A stretch of 64,000 nucleotides of DNA from Raphanus sativus (lineage: Eukaryota > Streptophyta > Magnoliopsida > Brassicales > Brassicaceae). The notes beneath the pieces were generated by a model, which was given only the letters and a program-made list of their open reading frames with translations, was not told the DNA's origin and ran no database searches. The stretch lies in NCBI RefSeq assembly GCF_000801105.2, contig NW_026615419.1:1-64000 (forward strand), in the 5' to 3' direction. This document shows positions 33,181 to 44,492 of the stretch, in pieces. Numbering within the stretch: the stretch's first letter is position 1; each line of letters opens with the position of its first letter. A program made the position numbers and the translations under genes.

Positions 33181-33645
33181 ACCCCCTCGTAAAACGGATC
33201 ATACCCGTAAAGGGAATCGAAAAACCAAGTATCGACATAGCTACCAAAGCTGAGATCGAAAGCAAGCCGAAAGAGCAAACGGAAGGTAGCTACCCCCAGA
33301 CGGTAGCAACCCAAGTTCTTACAACGTACTGGTTCCCAAAAACCAGAATTCGTAGCTTTAAAAAGCATACCTCCGGGGGCAAGATCCAGACCTCGGATTC
33401 ACCTGTCCACGCAGCCAGGACCAGGAGTCGTTCTGCTTTTGAAAGCGTATCCGAAGAAACGACCCAGACTCCGGAGAACAACACCAGAACTAGAGATATT
33501 CCTCAGAATTCAGACTCCTTCGAGCCTAATCTGACCAATATCTCCGGGGGCAATAAGACATCAGGTCACGACACTCAGGGACCTGAACAAGACACATCAG
33601 GTCACGACACTCAGGGACCTGAACAAGACCCGCCCTCATCTCTTC
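33181..33645 (+). other. Tat spacer between RNase H and integrase
   Basis: Low-conservation linker. It contains a 30-bp tandem duplication at about 33563-33622 (core CAGGTCACGACACTCAGGGA). No domain recognised. Confidence 0.55.
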
Positions 33646-34891
33646 ATGACAAAATCATTGGGAGAGAGGATTGGAGAATACCGATCATGCAGTACATCTT
33701 GTAGGGTAAGACTCCCCCTCAATAAGTGGGAGGCCCGAAAACTCAAAGCATTAAGCGCAAGATACTGCATAATCGAGTCAGCCCTCCATAAACGAAGCAT
33801 TTCCGGACCTTACCTAAAATGCATACATGGCCTCGATGCTATCAATCTTATGAAAGAAATGCACGCATGCTCCTGAGGAAACCACTCTGGGGCAGAGCTC
33901 TAGCTATCCGAATCAAAAGACATGGCTATTTCTGGCCCACCATTATCGGTGACTGCGAGGTTTACTCCTCTTCATGTGATAAATGCCAAAGGCATGCACC
34001 GATTATACATCAGCCTGCGGAAAAATTATCCTCAATATCCGCTCAGTACCCGTTCATGAGGTGGTCCATGGACATCATAGAACCACTCATAACGTCGGGA
34101 AGAGGAAGGCAGAAGCTACGCTCCCTCTTGGTCTTGACAGACTACTTCACGAAGTGGATAGAAGCTGAAGCTTTCCAATAGATAACTAGATTCGAAGTCG
34201 AAGATTTGTGTGGAAAGACATTGTCTGCCGCCACGGCGTCCCGTATGAGATCGTAACCGATAATGGAGGACAGTTCATTTCTCGCGACTTCAAAGCATTT
34301 TGCGACAAGTGGAATATCCGCCTTACCTTCTCAACACCTCGACGACCTCAAGGTAACGGTCAGGCGGAGGCTGCTAATAATTCAATATTAGCAAACCTCA
34401 AGAAATGCCTCGTAACCAGCAAGAAAATCTGGTCTGAAAAGATACCTGAAGTACTTTGGGCATGACGAACCACCCCGAGAAAGACTACAGAGGAAACCCT
34501 TTTCTCTTTAGCCTACGAAATGGAAGCTGTCGTTCCGGCGGAAACCTCCACTGGGAGCCTCCGTCGAGAGCTCTGTACGTCTGATCCTGAAGCTAACGAC
34601 CAGCTCTTATCAGACAGTTTCGATTTAATCGAGGAACGACAAGACCAAGTTTTGCTTCAGATTCAAAACTATCAGCAAGCAGTGGCCCGACATTACAATT
34701 CCAAAGTCAGGCCCCAACAATTCGTTGTAGGTGACCTAGTACTTAGGAAATTTTTCGAAGGAACCAAGGAACCAGATGCTGGGAAGTTAGGAACCAATTG
34801 GGAAGGTCCCTACCGGATTATCCACGTGGTACGACCTGGCGTCTATAAGCTCCTGAAGGTGCGAACCGGAGTACCTGAAATCAGATCGTGA
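33646..34891 (+). pseudogene. Tat integrase
   Basis: Zinc-binding end [18 protein letters not shown], then [34 protein letters not shown] and [15 protein letters not shown] with the catalytic residues of the D-D-E core; the C-terminal part has FVVGDLVLRKFFEG and WEGPYRIIHVVRPGVYKLL. Stops and frameshifts at about 33874, 34180 and 34463 split it into four frames. Confidence 0.88.
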
Positions 34892-35140
34892 AATGCCACA
34901 AATCTGAAGAAATACTATCATTAGGTACTTAAATTCCTCGAATTACGTTAGGCTTGACCCCTTGACTGGGTACGTAGGCTGTTGTGTTATGAGTGCAACC
35001 CCAATCTCATTTTAACACTCTTTCCACCATGACGAAAGGGGGCATATGTTTGAGAACATAAAGCCCAAACAGCGATTGTATGATTATTGTGATACCATGT
35101 ATCCTATTATCAATAAAGCAATTATCTTCGATAACTTGAC
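34892..35140 (+). other. Tat 3' non-coding start
   Basis: Non-coding sequence between integrase and the tandem repeats. A purine-rich ACGAAAGGGGGCATATG at about 35033-35049 is reminiscent of a second polypurine tract. Confidence 0.45.
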
Positions 35141-35960
35141 CTTTGAACAAATTCAGGTCTCTACGAACCTGAACCTAAGGTCCTAAAATCCTTCGAACAA
35201 ATTCAGGTCTCAATGAACCTGAACCTAAGGTCTTAAAATCCTTCGAACAAATTCAGGTCTCAATGAACCTGAACCTAAGGTCTTAAAATCCTTCGAACAA
35301 ATTCAGGTCTCAATGAACCTGAACCTAAGGTCTTAAAACCCTTCGAACAAATTCAGGTCTCAATGAACCTGAACCTAAGGTCTTAAAACCCTTCGAACAA
35401 ATTCAGGTCTCAATGAACCTGAACCTAAGGTCTTAAAATCCTTCGAACAAATTCAGGTCTCAATGAACCTGAACCTAAGGTCTTAAAACCCTTCAAACAA
35501 ATTCAGGTCTCCGTGAACCTGAACCTAAGGTCTTAAAACCCTTCGAATAAATTCAGGTCTCCGTGAACCTGAACCTAAGGTCTTAAAACCCTTCGAATAA
35601 ATTCAGGTCTCCGTCAACCTGAACCTAAGGCCTTAAAATCCTCAGTAATCTCGAAGGTCTTAAAATCCTTCCAACAAACTCAGGTCTCCACGAACCTGGA
35701 CCTAAGGTCTTAAAATCCTTAGTAACCTCGAAGGTCTTAAAATCCTTCAGGCGAAACCAAACTTCGACAAACCTAAATCTAAGGTCTTAAAAATCCTTAG
35801 AAACCACTAAAGGTCTTAAAATCCTTATCAAATCCCAAAAGGTCTTAAAATCCTTATCAAATCTCAAAAGGTTTTAAAATCCTTATCAAATCTCAAAAGG
35901 TCTTAAAATCCTAAGCAAACTTCAATGGGTCTTAAAATCCCACACACGAATTCAGGTTCC
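35141..35960 (+). repeat. 50-bp tandem repeats in Tat 3' region
   Basis: Exactly 50-bp units, with GAACCTAAGGTCTTAAAA at 35221, 35271, 35321, 35371, 35421, 35471, 35521 and 35571 (a variant starts at 35171 and another at 35621). From about 35640 they degrade to shorter units of about 28-30 bp built on AAAGGTCTTAAAATCCTTAT. Ogre/Tat elements are known to carry such 3' repeats, some of which expand into satellites. Confidence 0.93.
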
Positions 35961-36376
35961 CATGAACCCCCTCCTAAGGTCTTCAGAGTAGCTCAGGTTC
36001 CTAAAAACCCGGAGCTAATCTCAATGTTTCAGGAACTCCTTCTAAAGATCCTCGTAATCGAATGTACTCGAAATCTTCGAGACCTGATAAGTCATTGGAC
36101 ATTATATATAATAATCACGATACATGTCCTAACCAAAACTTCCACTTGACAAAAGTCAATCTCATCCAAGAAACGATCAAACCAAGTCAAATGACTTAAT
36201 ACGAAAAACAAAACCGAAATTTGAATAAAAGGGTTTAAAAGCCTCCCAGGCTAACGAGGGTTCAGAAGACCCTAAGGTTTAAAAGCCTCCTCAGGCTATA
36301 AGTCTGAAACGTAAACAAAGCCCATTGGGCAAAAGTCATGAAAAGCAACATTACAATTCAAAAAGAGCCGCAGCTC

Positions 36377-36679
36377 TTAGACATCATTATCACGGGAGCT
36401 CATCCCGACATCCTTGTCTCCCTCGACTGGATCACTTTCTTTGGCTGGATCTCCCTCATCTGCCTCCTTGTCATCGCCCATCTGGGACGTCTCGACTGGA
36501 GCTGAATCAGGGCCCACCAAACCTAAGTTAGAACCATACTCTCCGGAAAAGGATAGATTAAACATGTCAATCTCGAAAGTACCTGAACTCTCTGAGAATT
36601 GAAGAATGGGAAGCTTGCTGGCCGAGAAGTCGGATACTTGCTCCTTTTCATACGCAATCGTAGCCATCAGATTAAGCAA
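36377..36679 (-). CDS. Antisense ORF of the Tat element
   Basis: 100 residues, opposite in direction to the element, between the tandem repeats and the 3' LTR. Features: YEKEQVSDFSASKLPILQFS then a Ser/Glu/Asp-rich tail ending in MSSRDND. Tat-lineage elements of several plants carry extra, sometimes antisense, frames here with unknown role. It resembles the fragment in the islands at 5395-5863 and 54856-55320, but lacks their coiled coil; it is probably truncated. Confidence 0.55.
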   Translation of the reverse strand: MLNLMATIAYEKEQVSDFSASKLPILQFSESSGTFEIDMFNLSFSGEYGSNLGLVGPDSAPVETSQMGDDKEADEGDPAKESDPVEGDKDVGMSSRDNDV

Positions 36680-36793
36680 AGGAAATCTTAAATAAAGATA
36701 ACTGTTGCTCGAGATCTCAACAAAAAGATTGATGCTCGGCGGCTAGGTCTAGCTTCCGAGATAAGAAATCTTATCTCGAAAGCTGGGGGCAAC
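36680..36793 (+). other. Tat polypurine tract and flank
   Basis: TCGAAAGCTGGGGGCAAC touches the 3' LTR at 36794, the site where plus-strand DNA synthesis would start. Confidence 0.75.
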
Positions 36794-37360
36794 TGTTGGG
36801 CCCAAATATGACCTCCTAGCTAGTGATAGACAATAAGAAATGATAACGGGCCGCGAAAGGCCCATCATGAATTCAATCTTCAAGAACAGCTAAGTCAGAT
36901 CTGGAGGCTGTGAGCTGGAGATGTTCATCAGAGAGGTCAAGGAAAAGAGGCAGCTCGTTGACAAGTAAACAGGCGCAGGACCCGGTCAAAGAGGTAGCTC
37001 GTGGACAAATAAATAGGCGCAGGACCCGGTCAAAGGGGAGCTGTTACAAATCCCTCAAATCACGGAGGAGATCTCGGGAACCTGTTGGTAGCAACTGACG
37101 GAGCCTAGGGCTATTTAAAGAGAAAATCAATCAAGAAAAAGGGATCGGAACCCATTTCACACACAAGCTCTCAATCATCTAATTCTTTCTTTGTAAACGT
37201 TATAAACATCTTTGTAAACATATTCTTTACCCAAAATCATCAATAAAATCATTCATTCATCTTTCAAGTTATTACGGGATTCAGCCCGCGTTATCTTTCC
37301 TTAACCTTTCCTAAACCTTAAACCTGACCTAAAATCAGGAGGTGAGTTTAATCCCTCACA
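36794..37360 (+). repeat. Tat 3' LTR
   Basis: 567 bp, TGTTGGGCCC to CCCTCACA, about nine differences by eye from the 5' LTR. Confidence 0.95.
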
Positions 37361-38584
37361 GTATCCACTAATCTGACCCTGGTTTCCTTGAGCTTTATCG
37401 TCTGGTTTAGGGGCATTGAACAGGTGGGGATTGTTCCTCACGTTAGGGTTCAGGTGATAGTTCTTGAACTGCCATCCTTGCCCATTCACATAACTCACTT
37501 CATGCTGATCCTCAGCCGACTGATCCACCTCTGATGTGCCTTCCGCAGTAGCTTTATCCTGTGGGGATTCTTCCATGATGAAGACCTGGTTCTGGTTACT
37601 ATTAATCAGCTGATCGACCTTGGCAGAGAGCTCATCAATCTTGCTGTTGTCGATGCTCTTCACCTTCTGAGTGCGATCAGTCTCGCGGTTATTGTCAGCT
37701 GAGCTTGAGGCCATGTTCTCAATCAACTCGAATGCACCTTGAGTAGACTGAGTCATGAAGTCTCCCTTACTGGCTGAGTTCAAAGCGTTCCTGTACTCCC
37801 AGCCTACTCCATCGTAGAACACTCCCAGCAGATAGTCTTCCTCAAAACCGTGATGTGGGCACTCTCTGCGGTAGACATTGAATCGCTCCCAAGCATCACA
37901 GAACGGCTCGTCCACCAGCTGTTTGAAGGTCGCGATCTTCTGTCTCAGAGCTGCCGTCTTTGATTTCGTGTAGAAGTGGCTTAAGAAGGCTTCTCGGACT
38001 TGTTCCCAAGTGGTGAGTGATCCCGTGGGTAGTGAATCAAGCCAGCGAGCAGCTTTCCCATCAAGAGAGAAAGGGAACAGAGTACACTTGATGTAATCGG
38101 GTGGTACTCCATTCGCTTTAGTGAAACCACACATCTTCTCAAAGTGCTCGATGTGGTCCATCGGTATCTCAGCAGGAAGCCCATTGAAGATCTTCCTTTG
38201 CACTAGACTTATCAAGGCTGGCTTGATCTCGAAGTCTTGCCTAGTGCACGGTGGAGGGGTTATGGCAGATCGCGTAGCAGGCAGATTACGCAGTAAGTTT
38301 CTCTGGCCGATCTGGACCACTTCCTCCTGTTGGTTCTGCTGGTTCGCAACATTCAGAGCAGCTTGCTCGGCAGCAGCTTGCTGCGCTTGGATTGTTTGCT
38401 GCATTTGCTGCATCTGTTGTTGCATGAGTGCAAACGCAGCAGTGAGATCATCTGGATGATCAGCCATGTTGGTGTTCGTTGATCTCGGCTGTTGACGGTT
38501 CTGTCGTTCCAACCTCGCTAGTTCCTCGTTGGTAAGCTGATGCAATGGTCCTTGTGCGTTGCTCCGAGTATGTCTACTGGTCAT
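37361..38584 (-). pseudogene. Athila gag N-terminal part (interrupted by the Tat insertion)
   Basis: Minus-strand frame from 38584 with a Q-rich N-terminus, then the Retrotrans_gag pattern: FNGLPAEIPMDHIEHFEKMC, YIKCTLFPFSLDGKAARWLD, SLTTWEQVREAFLSHFYTKS and CPHHGFEEDYLLGVFYDGV. It forms the particle shell. The frame runs into the nested element's right LTR at 37360 and resumes at 27756 in the same codon phase, so before the insertion gag was continuous with the protease. Confidence 0.9.
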
Positions 38585-38676
38585 GCACCTGGATCATCAG
38601 CTGAAACAAAGAAAATAAGACGAGTTAGATATCTTAGACTAGATATGAAACCGAAAATTAGAGGTAAAAATCTGGT

Positions 38677-38695
38677 CCCCGTCGCAACGGCGCCA
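38677..38695 (-). other. Athila primer-binding site (tRNA-Asp)
   Basis: On the minus strand TGGCGCCGTTGC-GACGGGG starts 5 bp inside the 5' LTR. Its first 12 bases are complementary to the 3' end of plant tRNA-Asp, the usual Athila primer. Confidence 0.85.
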
Positions 38696-38700
38696 AAACT

Positions 38701-40145
38701 TGATACACTAAAAACGAATCCTTGCTACTGCCAAGTTAACAGTTGCAATTGTAGTATTTGAGATTCAAATCCAGAGGACCAGTCTACACTCTAGTTCTAT
38801 GAGTTCCGAAATCAAGCTAAGAAGAAGATAATGATTTGGTTTAAAAAGTGACGTAGAGAACAAGTAAAAAGCACAAGCGATGAATTCAAGTTAAAATGAG
38901 TTAATCTAGGATGAATGCGAGTGATCTCAATCACGACCGAGCAACTATTCAGGTTCGATGCAGTTCTATCTAGAACTCGGATCACTCGGCTGGAACACTC
39001 CACTGTCGTGGCAGTGATCACTTTGCAGATCGATCTCACCACCTAACTGTCGTTGGGATGAGGATCGATTGCAAGCTTTAAAGAACAGGTCCGATCAGTT
39101 CACAATGCACCTTAACATCTACTTTCGTGTGGCTAAGGATGCAATGCTCATTCATACAGGATCTAGCAACCTATTACACCTTTGATGCACATATTTACTT
39201 GGGATCAAACGCTAGATGATCAGTTTAACGCAGGCATGAAACAATGAATGAATGAAGATTTACTAAATGATAACCTATCTATGCTCAGTCGCGAATGCAC
39301 TCTATCACCCTAGATCAACAGTCGACTACTCAATCATGATGCAGAAAAGAACAACAGATGAAACTGAAATACTCATGATCAGATTAAGAAGAAATAAACT
39401 AGGGTTCAGGTTGTTCTTCGAATGAAGATGTGAGCCGTCGCCCTTACAAAAAGCTTGAATCCAAAAGTATGAAACTTGTCTTGCAAAAACTAGCGTAAGA
39501 AATAGAAAATAGATAGATGGCGTTTTTATATGGAGGCGCCAATTAGAAGAAAAGAGATTAGGGCAACAGGGCTTAATTCCCGAAATAGGAGTTTCCATAT
39601 TCGTCTGGAGCAATCTCCGGATCACTCCGTCTGCTTGTTCCGCTTGAGAGAGAACAGTCTCGGGACTGTTCTCTTGAGTGTTCTCCGCAGGAATGCTCCA
39701 AAAGGACTTCTTTTCATCAGGCACTGGTGCCGTCGCCCTTACAAAAAGCTTGAATCCAAAAGTATGAAACTTGTCTTGCAAAAACTAGCGTAAGAAAATA
39801 GAAAATAGATAGATGGCGTTTTTATATGGAGGCGCCAATTAGAAGAAAAGAGATTAGGGCAACAGGGCTTTAATTCCCGAAATAGGAGTTTCCATATTCG
39901 TCTGGAACAATCTCCGGATCATTCCGTCTGCTTGTTCCGCTTGAGAGAGAACAGTCTCGGGACTGTTCTCTTGAGTGTTCTCCGTAGGAATGCTCCAAAA
40001 GGACTTCTTTTCATCAGGCACCTTCTCTTCTTTCTTCTACTAACTCCAGACCTGTAAAAGGTCAAAAAGGACTAGACTGACACGAATTAGTGACTTGAAA
40101 CAAATGAAAACATATATACAATGATGTGAAAAACACCATATATCA
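38701..40145 (-). repeat. Athila 5' LTR with internal 298-bp tandem duplication
   Basis: 1,445 bp against 1,150 for its partner. The extra length is a tandem duplication: about 39429-39725 is repeated at about 39727-40023 (both start near CCGTCGCCCTTACAAAAAGC). The 3' LTR has one copy. The LTR would carry the promoter; no TATA box was fixed with confidence. Confidence 0.92.
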
Positions 40146-41274
40146 AGTATGCAACTCAAACTTACCTGTGGAAACCAAGAGATTCTTCAAGACATCCAGA
40201 AGATTTCACCATCATCCTTCCATGCACCAGCAGCCACATGATCAAGAGAAATCTCTTATTTGTCAACTTACCATACATGGATGTCAATTTTATAGTCGTA
40301 CACGTATGTGTGCTTCATTGAGTAAACGGACATGCACGTGTATGTCGTAAGGTTGTCTCCGAGAATAGGTGTTGGCATTCAAGAAGTTTCGGTTTCCGAG
40401 TCTTTCGAATAGAAGAATTTTATACCATATAAGAACATATAGAAAGTGATGTTTAAGTTCTAATGTTTTAGATAAAAGAAGATGAATCGAACTACTTTCT
40501 TCATTATAACCTAAGTGGGAAAAATCTTTGGGACAAAACCAAGAATTTAAAAACTTTAGTATAACTGTATAAGAGAATGATTGACATTGTAGAATTTGAG
40601 AAAGAAGAAGAAGAATTGTATATTCTTCATAATGATAAACTAATTCCACAATCAACGTCAGTTTTTTTTTTTTTTTTTTTATAAAATCCAACGTGAGTTA
40701 GCTTATAAACCATTTTACATCTAAATAATCTATAATTGGTTAACACCAAATACTCTTATAAACTCTTAAAAATGAATTATACTTTAAGAAATAGATTGTT
40801 TTGATAACCAATTATAATACTGGAAATACTAAGATTGTAATACTAGATGCTAGATGATCCAATAACTGAGTGACGAGACGCAGGGACTATTACATAAATA
40901 ATAACTTCGTTTTTAGATTTTTGGATAATTTTTATCATTATAATTTTAGTCATTTATCTAATAAAAAATTAAAATTCGTTTTTATTTTATAAATAATTTA
41001 TATACTTATTCATTAAGGGTATAAAGGATATTCACTAGCGACTAATTTTTTCGGGTCGGTCGGGTTAGGTTTTTTCAGGTTCGGGTCGGTTTTTTCAGGT
41101 TCGGGTCGGTTCTCATTTTTACAGTAAAATCAAATAAAGTAAAATCGATTTAGTTTGATAATTTTTACTCATACCTCTTTGTCCACAGAGATTTTTCTCG
41201 CTCTATAAACAATGATAATTAGACAAAATAGCAGTGAGATAATCAAAAGTAAGGTGAACATTTAGGCTTAAGGT
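40146..41274. other. Spacer right of Athila
   Basis: No gene seen. It continues the pre-insertion locus: 40418-40485 holds an inverted, internally deleted copy of the 17820-17985 repeat. A 20-T tract lies at about 40660-40680. A short tandem of TCGGGTCGGTTTTTTCAGGT-like units lies at 41050-41112. Confidence 0.55.
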
Positions 41275-41420
41275 AAACCAACACACTCTTTTTCCCTCAA
41301 TGTGGTTTTTGTCCCAAGTGGTTTTCCATATTGAGGTTTTTAATGAGGTGGTGCTAGTGAGCTCTCCAAGCTTAGCCTTTTGGGTGGTTCCAAAGTCTAA
41401 GCTTGAGGGTGAGTATTAAA
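41275..41420 (+). mobile_element. Probable copia-type LTR element 3' remnant
   Basis: Phrases such as GTGGTTTTTGTCCCAAGTGG and GGTTTTCCATATTGAGGTTT, ending in AAGCTTGAGGGTGAGTAT, resemble an LTR segment and a copia-like polypurine tract. The tandem array starts immediately after it. Only this fragment is present, so the family is uncertain. Confidence 0.4.
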
Positions 41421-44400
41421 TTTGTCAGCGTTTTCTTGAGGCTCGAACTAGGTTCTTCTTCGACCAACCTCGAATTTCCATTAAATAAACCGAAGTTTTT
41501 CATCTTTCAAACTTAGATACCTTCAAAATACTTGGATTCTCCAAGCCTCTGCTCTTAATTCTATATGTACTTCGATAGCTTCTTCTCGGCCGCTCACTAG
41601 CTTAACACCTCGTGCTTCCGCTTACCTCGTGCTTCCTAAGACATCGTGCTTTAACAACTAGTGGTATTTACTCGCGGTTTAACATATATCCGACTCTAAG
41701 GTCATTCCGATCCTTAGACTCTCTAAAGACATTGCTTCTTTAAATAGGAGCTATATTGTCTTTCTCTTGACCTTTCCCTAACTAACACATGATTTACTCC
41801 CATAATAGCATATCTCCGACTCTAAGGTCATTCCCGATCTTTAGACTTTCCCGGCCTGATCTTGGTCAGCGTTTTCTTGAGGCTCGAACTAGGTTTTTCT
41901 TCGACCAACCTCGGATTTCCATTAAATAAACCGAAGTTTTTCATCTTTCAAACTTAGATACCTTCAAAATACTTGGATTCTCCAAGCCTCAGCTCTTAAT
42001 TCCATATGTACTTCGATAGCTTCTTCTCGGCCGCTCACTAGCTTAACACCTCGTGCTTCTGCTTACCTCGTGCTTCCTAAGACATCGTGCTTTAACAACT
42101 AGTGGTATTTACTCGCGGTTTAACATATCTCCGACTCTAAGGTCATTCCCGATCCTTAGACTCTCTCGGCTTGATCTCGGTAAGCGTTTTAATTAGTTCG
42201 TATTTCAGGTCTATTAGATACCGTTCCGATTTTCGAATATCAAAGTATTTTCCCCATGATCAACCGAGAAAATTTGTCGAGCTAGTCGGTTGGTTTCTGG
42301 AGTGAATTACAATGTGTTGTGGTTAAAAAATCCCAAATTCCTTAGTAGTCGGCCTCAGCCAGTTGCCTGTTAAAAGCAGTGGTCCATCGGTGACTGTTTC
42401 TGTGCCGCAATCATCTCTGGCCGACTACGATCTAAATTTGTCAGCGTTTTCTTGAGGCTCGAACTAGGTTCTTCTTCGACCAACCTCGAATTTCCATTAA
42501 ATAAACCGAAGTTTTTCATCTTTCAAACTTAGATACCTTCAAAATACTTGGATTCTCCAAGCCTCAGCTCTTAATTCCATATGTACTTCAATAGCTTTTT
42601 CTCGGCCGCTCACTAGCTTAACACCTCGTGCTTCCGCTTACCTCCTGCTTCCTAAGACATCGTGCTTTAACAACTAGTGGTATTTACTCGCGGTTTAACA
42701 TATATCCGACTCTAAGGTCATTCCCGATCCTTAGACTCTCTAAAGACATTGCTTCTTTAAATAGGAGCTATACAGTATTTCTCTTGACCTTTTCCTAACT
42801 AACACATGATTTACTCCCATAATAGCATATCTCCAACTCTAAGGTCATTCCCGATCTTAGACTTTCCCGAACTGATCTTGGTCAGCATTTTCTCGAGGCT
42901 CGAACTAGGTTCTTCTTCGACCAACCTCGGATTTCCTTTAAATAAACCGAAGTTTTTCATCTTTCAAACTTAGATACCTTCAAAATACTTGGATTCTCCA
43001 AGCCTCAGCTCTTAATTCCATATGTACTTCGATAGCTTCTTCTCGGCCGCTCACTAGCTTAACACCTCGTGCTTCCGCTTACCTCGTGCTTCCTAAGACA
43101 TCGTGCTTTAACAACTAGTGGTATTTACTCGCGGTTTAACATATCTCCGACTCTAAGGTCATTCCCGATCCTTAGACTCTCTCGCTTGATCTCGGTAAGC
43201 GTTTTAATTAGTTCGTATTTCAGGTCTATTAGATACCGTTCAGATTTTCGAATATCAAAGTATTTTCCACATGATCAATCGAGAAAATTTGCCGAGCTAG
43301 TCGGTTGGTTTCTGGAGTGAATTACAATGTGTTGTGGTTAAAAAATCCCAAATTCCTTAGTAGTCGGCCGAGGCCGGTTGCCTGTTAGAAGCAGTCGTCC
43401 ATCGGTGAACTCTTTCTGTGCCGCAATCATCTCTGGCCGACTACGATCTAAATTTGTCAGCGTTTTCTTGAGGCTTGAACTAGGTTCTTCTTCGACCAAC
43501 CTCGAATTTCCATTAAATAAACCGAAGTTTTTCATCTTTCAAACTTAGATACCTTCAAAATACTTGAATTCTCCAAGCCTCAGCTCTTAATTCCATATGT
43601 ACTACGATAGCTTCTTCTCGGCCGCTCACTAGCTTAACACCTCGTGCTTCCGCTTACCTCGTGCTTCCTAAGACATCGTGCTTTAACAACTAGTGGTATT
43701 TACTCGCGATTTAACATATATCCGACTCTAAGGTCATTCCCGATCCTTAGACTCTCTAAAGACATTGCTTCTTCAAATAGGAGCTATACAGTCTTTCTCT
43801 GACCTTTCCCTAACTAACACATGATTTACTCCCATAATAGCATATCTCCGACTCTAAGGTCATTCCCGATCTTTAGATTTTCCCGGCCTGATCTTGGTCA
43901 GCGTTTTCTTGAGGCTCGAACTAGGTTCTTCTTCGACCAACCTCGGATTTCCATTAAATAAACCGAAGTTTTTCATCTTTCAAACTTAGATACCTTCAAA
44001 ATACTTGGATTCTCCAAGCCTCAGCTCTTAATTCCATATGTACTTCGATAGCTTCTTCTCGGCCGCTCACTAGCTGAACACCTCGTGCTTCCGCTTACCT
44101 CGTGCTTCCTAAGACATCGTGCTTTAACAACTAGTGGTATTTACTCGCGGTTTAACATATCTCCGACTCTAAGGTCATTCCCGATCCTTAGACTCTCTCG
44201 GCTTGATCTCGGTAAGCGTTTTAATTAGTTCGTATTTCAGGTCTATTAGATACCGTTCAGATTTTCGAATATCAAAGTATTTTCCACATGATCAATCGAG
44301 AAAATTTGCCGAGCTAGTTGGTTGGTTTCTGGAGTGAATTACAATGTGTTGTGGGTTAAAAAAATCCCAAATTCCTTAGTAGTCGGCCGCAGCCGGTTGC

Positions 44401-44492
44401 CTGTTAAAAGCAGTCGTCCATCGGTGACTCTTTCTGTGCCGCAATCATCTCTGGCCGACTACGATCTAAATTTGTCAGCGTTTTCTTGAGGC
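41421..44492 (+). repeat. Tandem array, first orientation: three 1,016-1,018-bp higher-order units
   Basis: The landmark TTTGTCAGCGTTTTCTTGAG occurs at 41421, 42437, 43453 and 44471, so the period is 1,016, 1,016 and 1,018 bp. Each large unit has two related halves: one followed by AAAGACATTGCTTC and the other by the GGTCAGCG variant and a longer tail (CGGCTTGATCTCGGTAAGCG). The last copy is cut after about 20 bp at the orientation switch near 44492. Confidence 0.92.

Larger units (their letters stand above)
27757..37360 (+). mobile_element. Tat-type Ty3/gypsy LTR retrotransposon nested in Athila gag
   Basis: Perfect target duplication GTATC (27752-27756 and 37361-37365). LTRs of 567 bp each (27757-28323 and 36794-37360) start TGTTGGGCCC and end CCCTCACA. 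Order on the plus strand: primer site, minisatellite, gag, protease, RT, RNase H, a second RNase H-like domain, integrase, tandem repeats, antisense ORF, polypurine tract. The second RNase H and the antisense frame fit the Tat/Ogre lineage. Many stops and frameshifts disable it. The LTRs differ at about nine positions by eye, so the insertion is young. Confidence 0.93.
18387..40145 (-). mobile_element. Athila-type Ty3/gypsy LTR retrotransposon (carrying a nested Tat element)
   Basis: The element is flanked by a perfect 5-bp target duplication AGTAT (18382-18386 and 40146-40150), and its LTRs begin TGATA and end TATCA. It reads right to left: 5' LTR 38701-40145, tRNA-Asp-type primer site, gag, protease, RT, RNase H, integrase, an ATHILA ORF1-type gene in the env position, polypurine tract and 3' LTR 18387-19536. 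Without the nested element (27757-37360) it would be about 12 kb, a normal Athila length. Frameshifts in pol near 25775 and near 23800, together with the nested insertion, disable it. Athila elements concentrate in pericentromeres. Confidence 0.95.

Noticed and set aside
35141..35960. CRISPR-like array
   Set aside because: The 50-bp units are contiguous and have no unique spacers, and the context is a plant retrotransposon.
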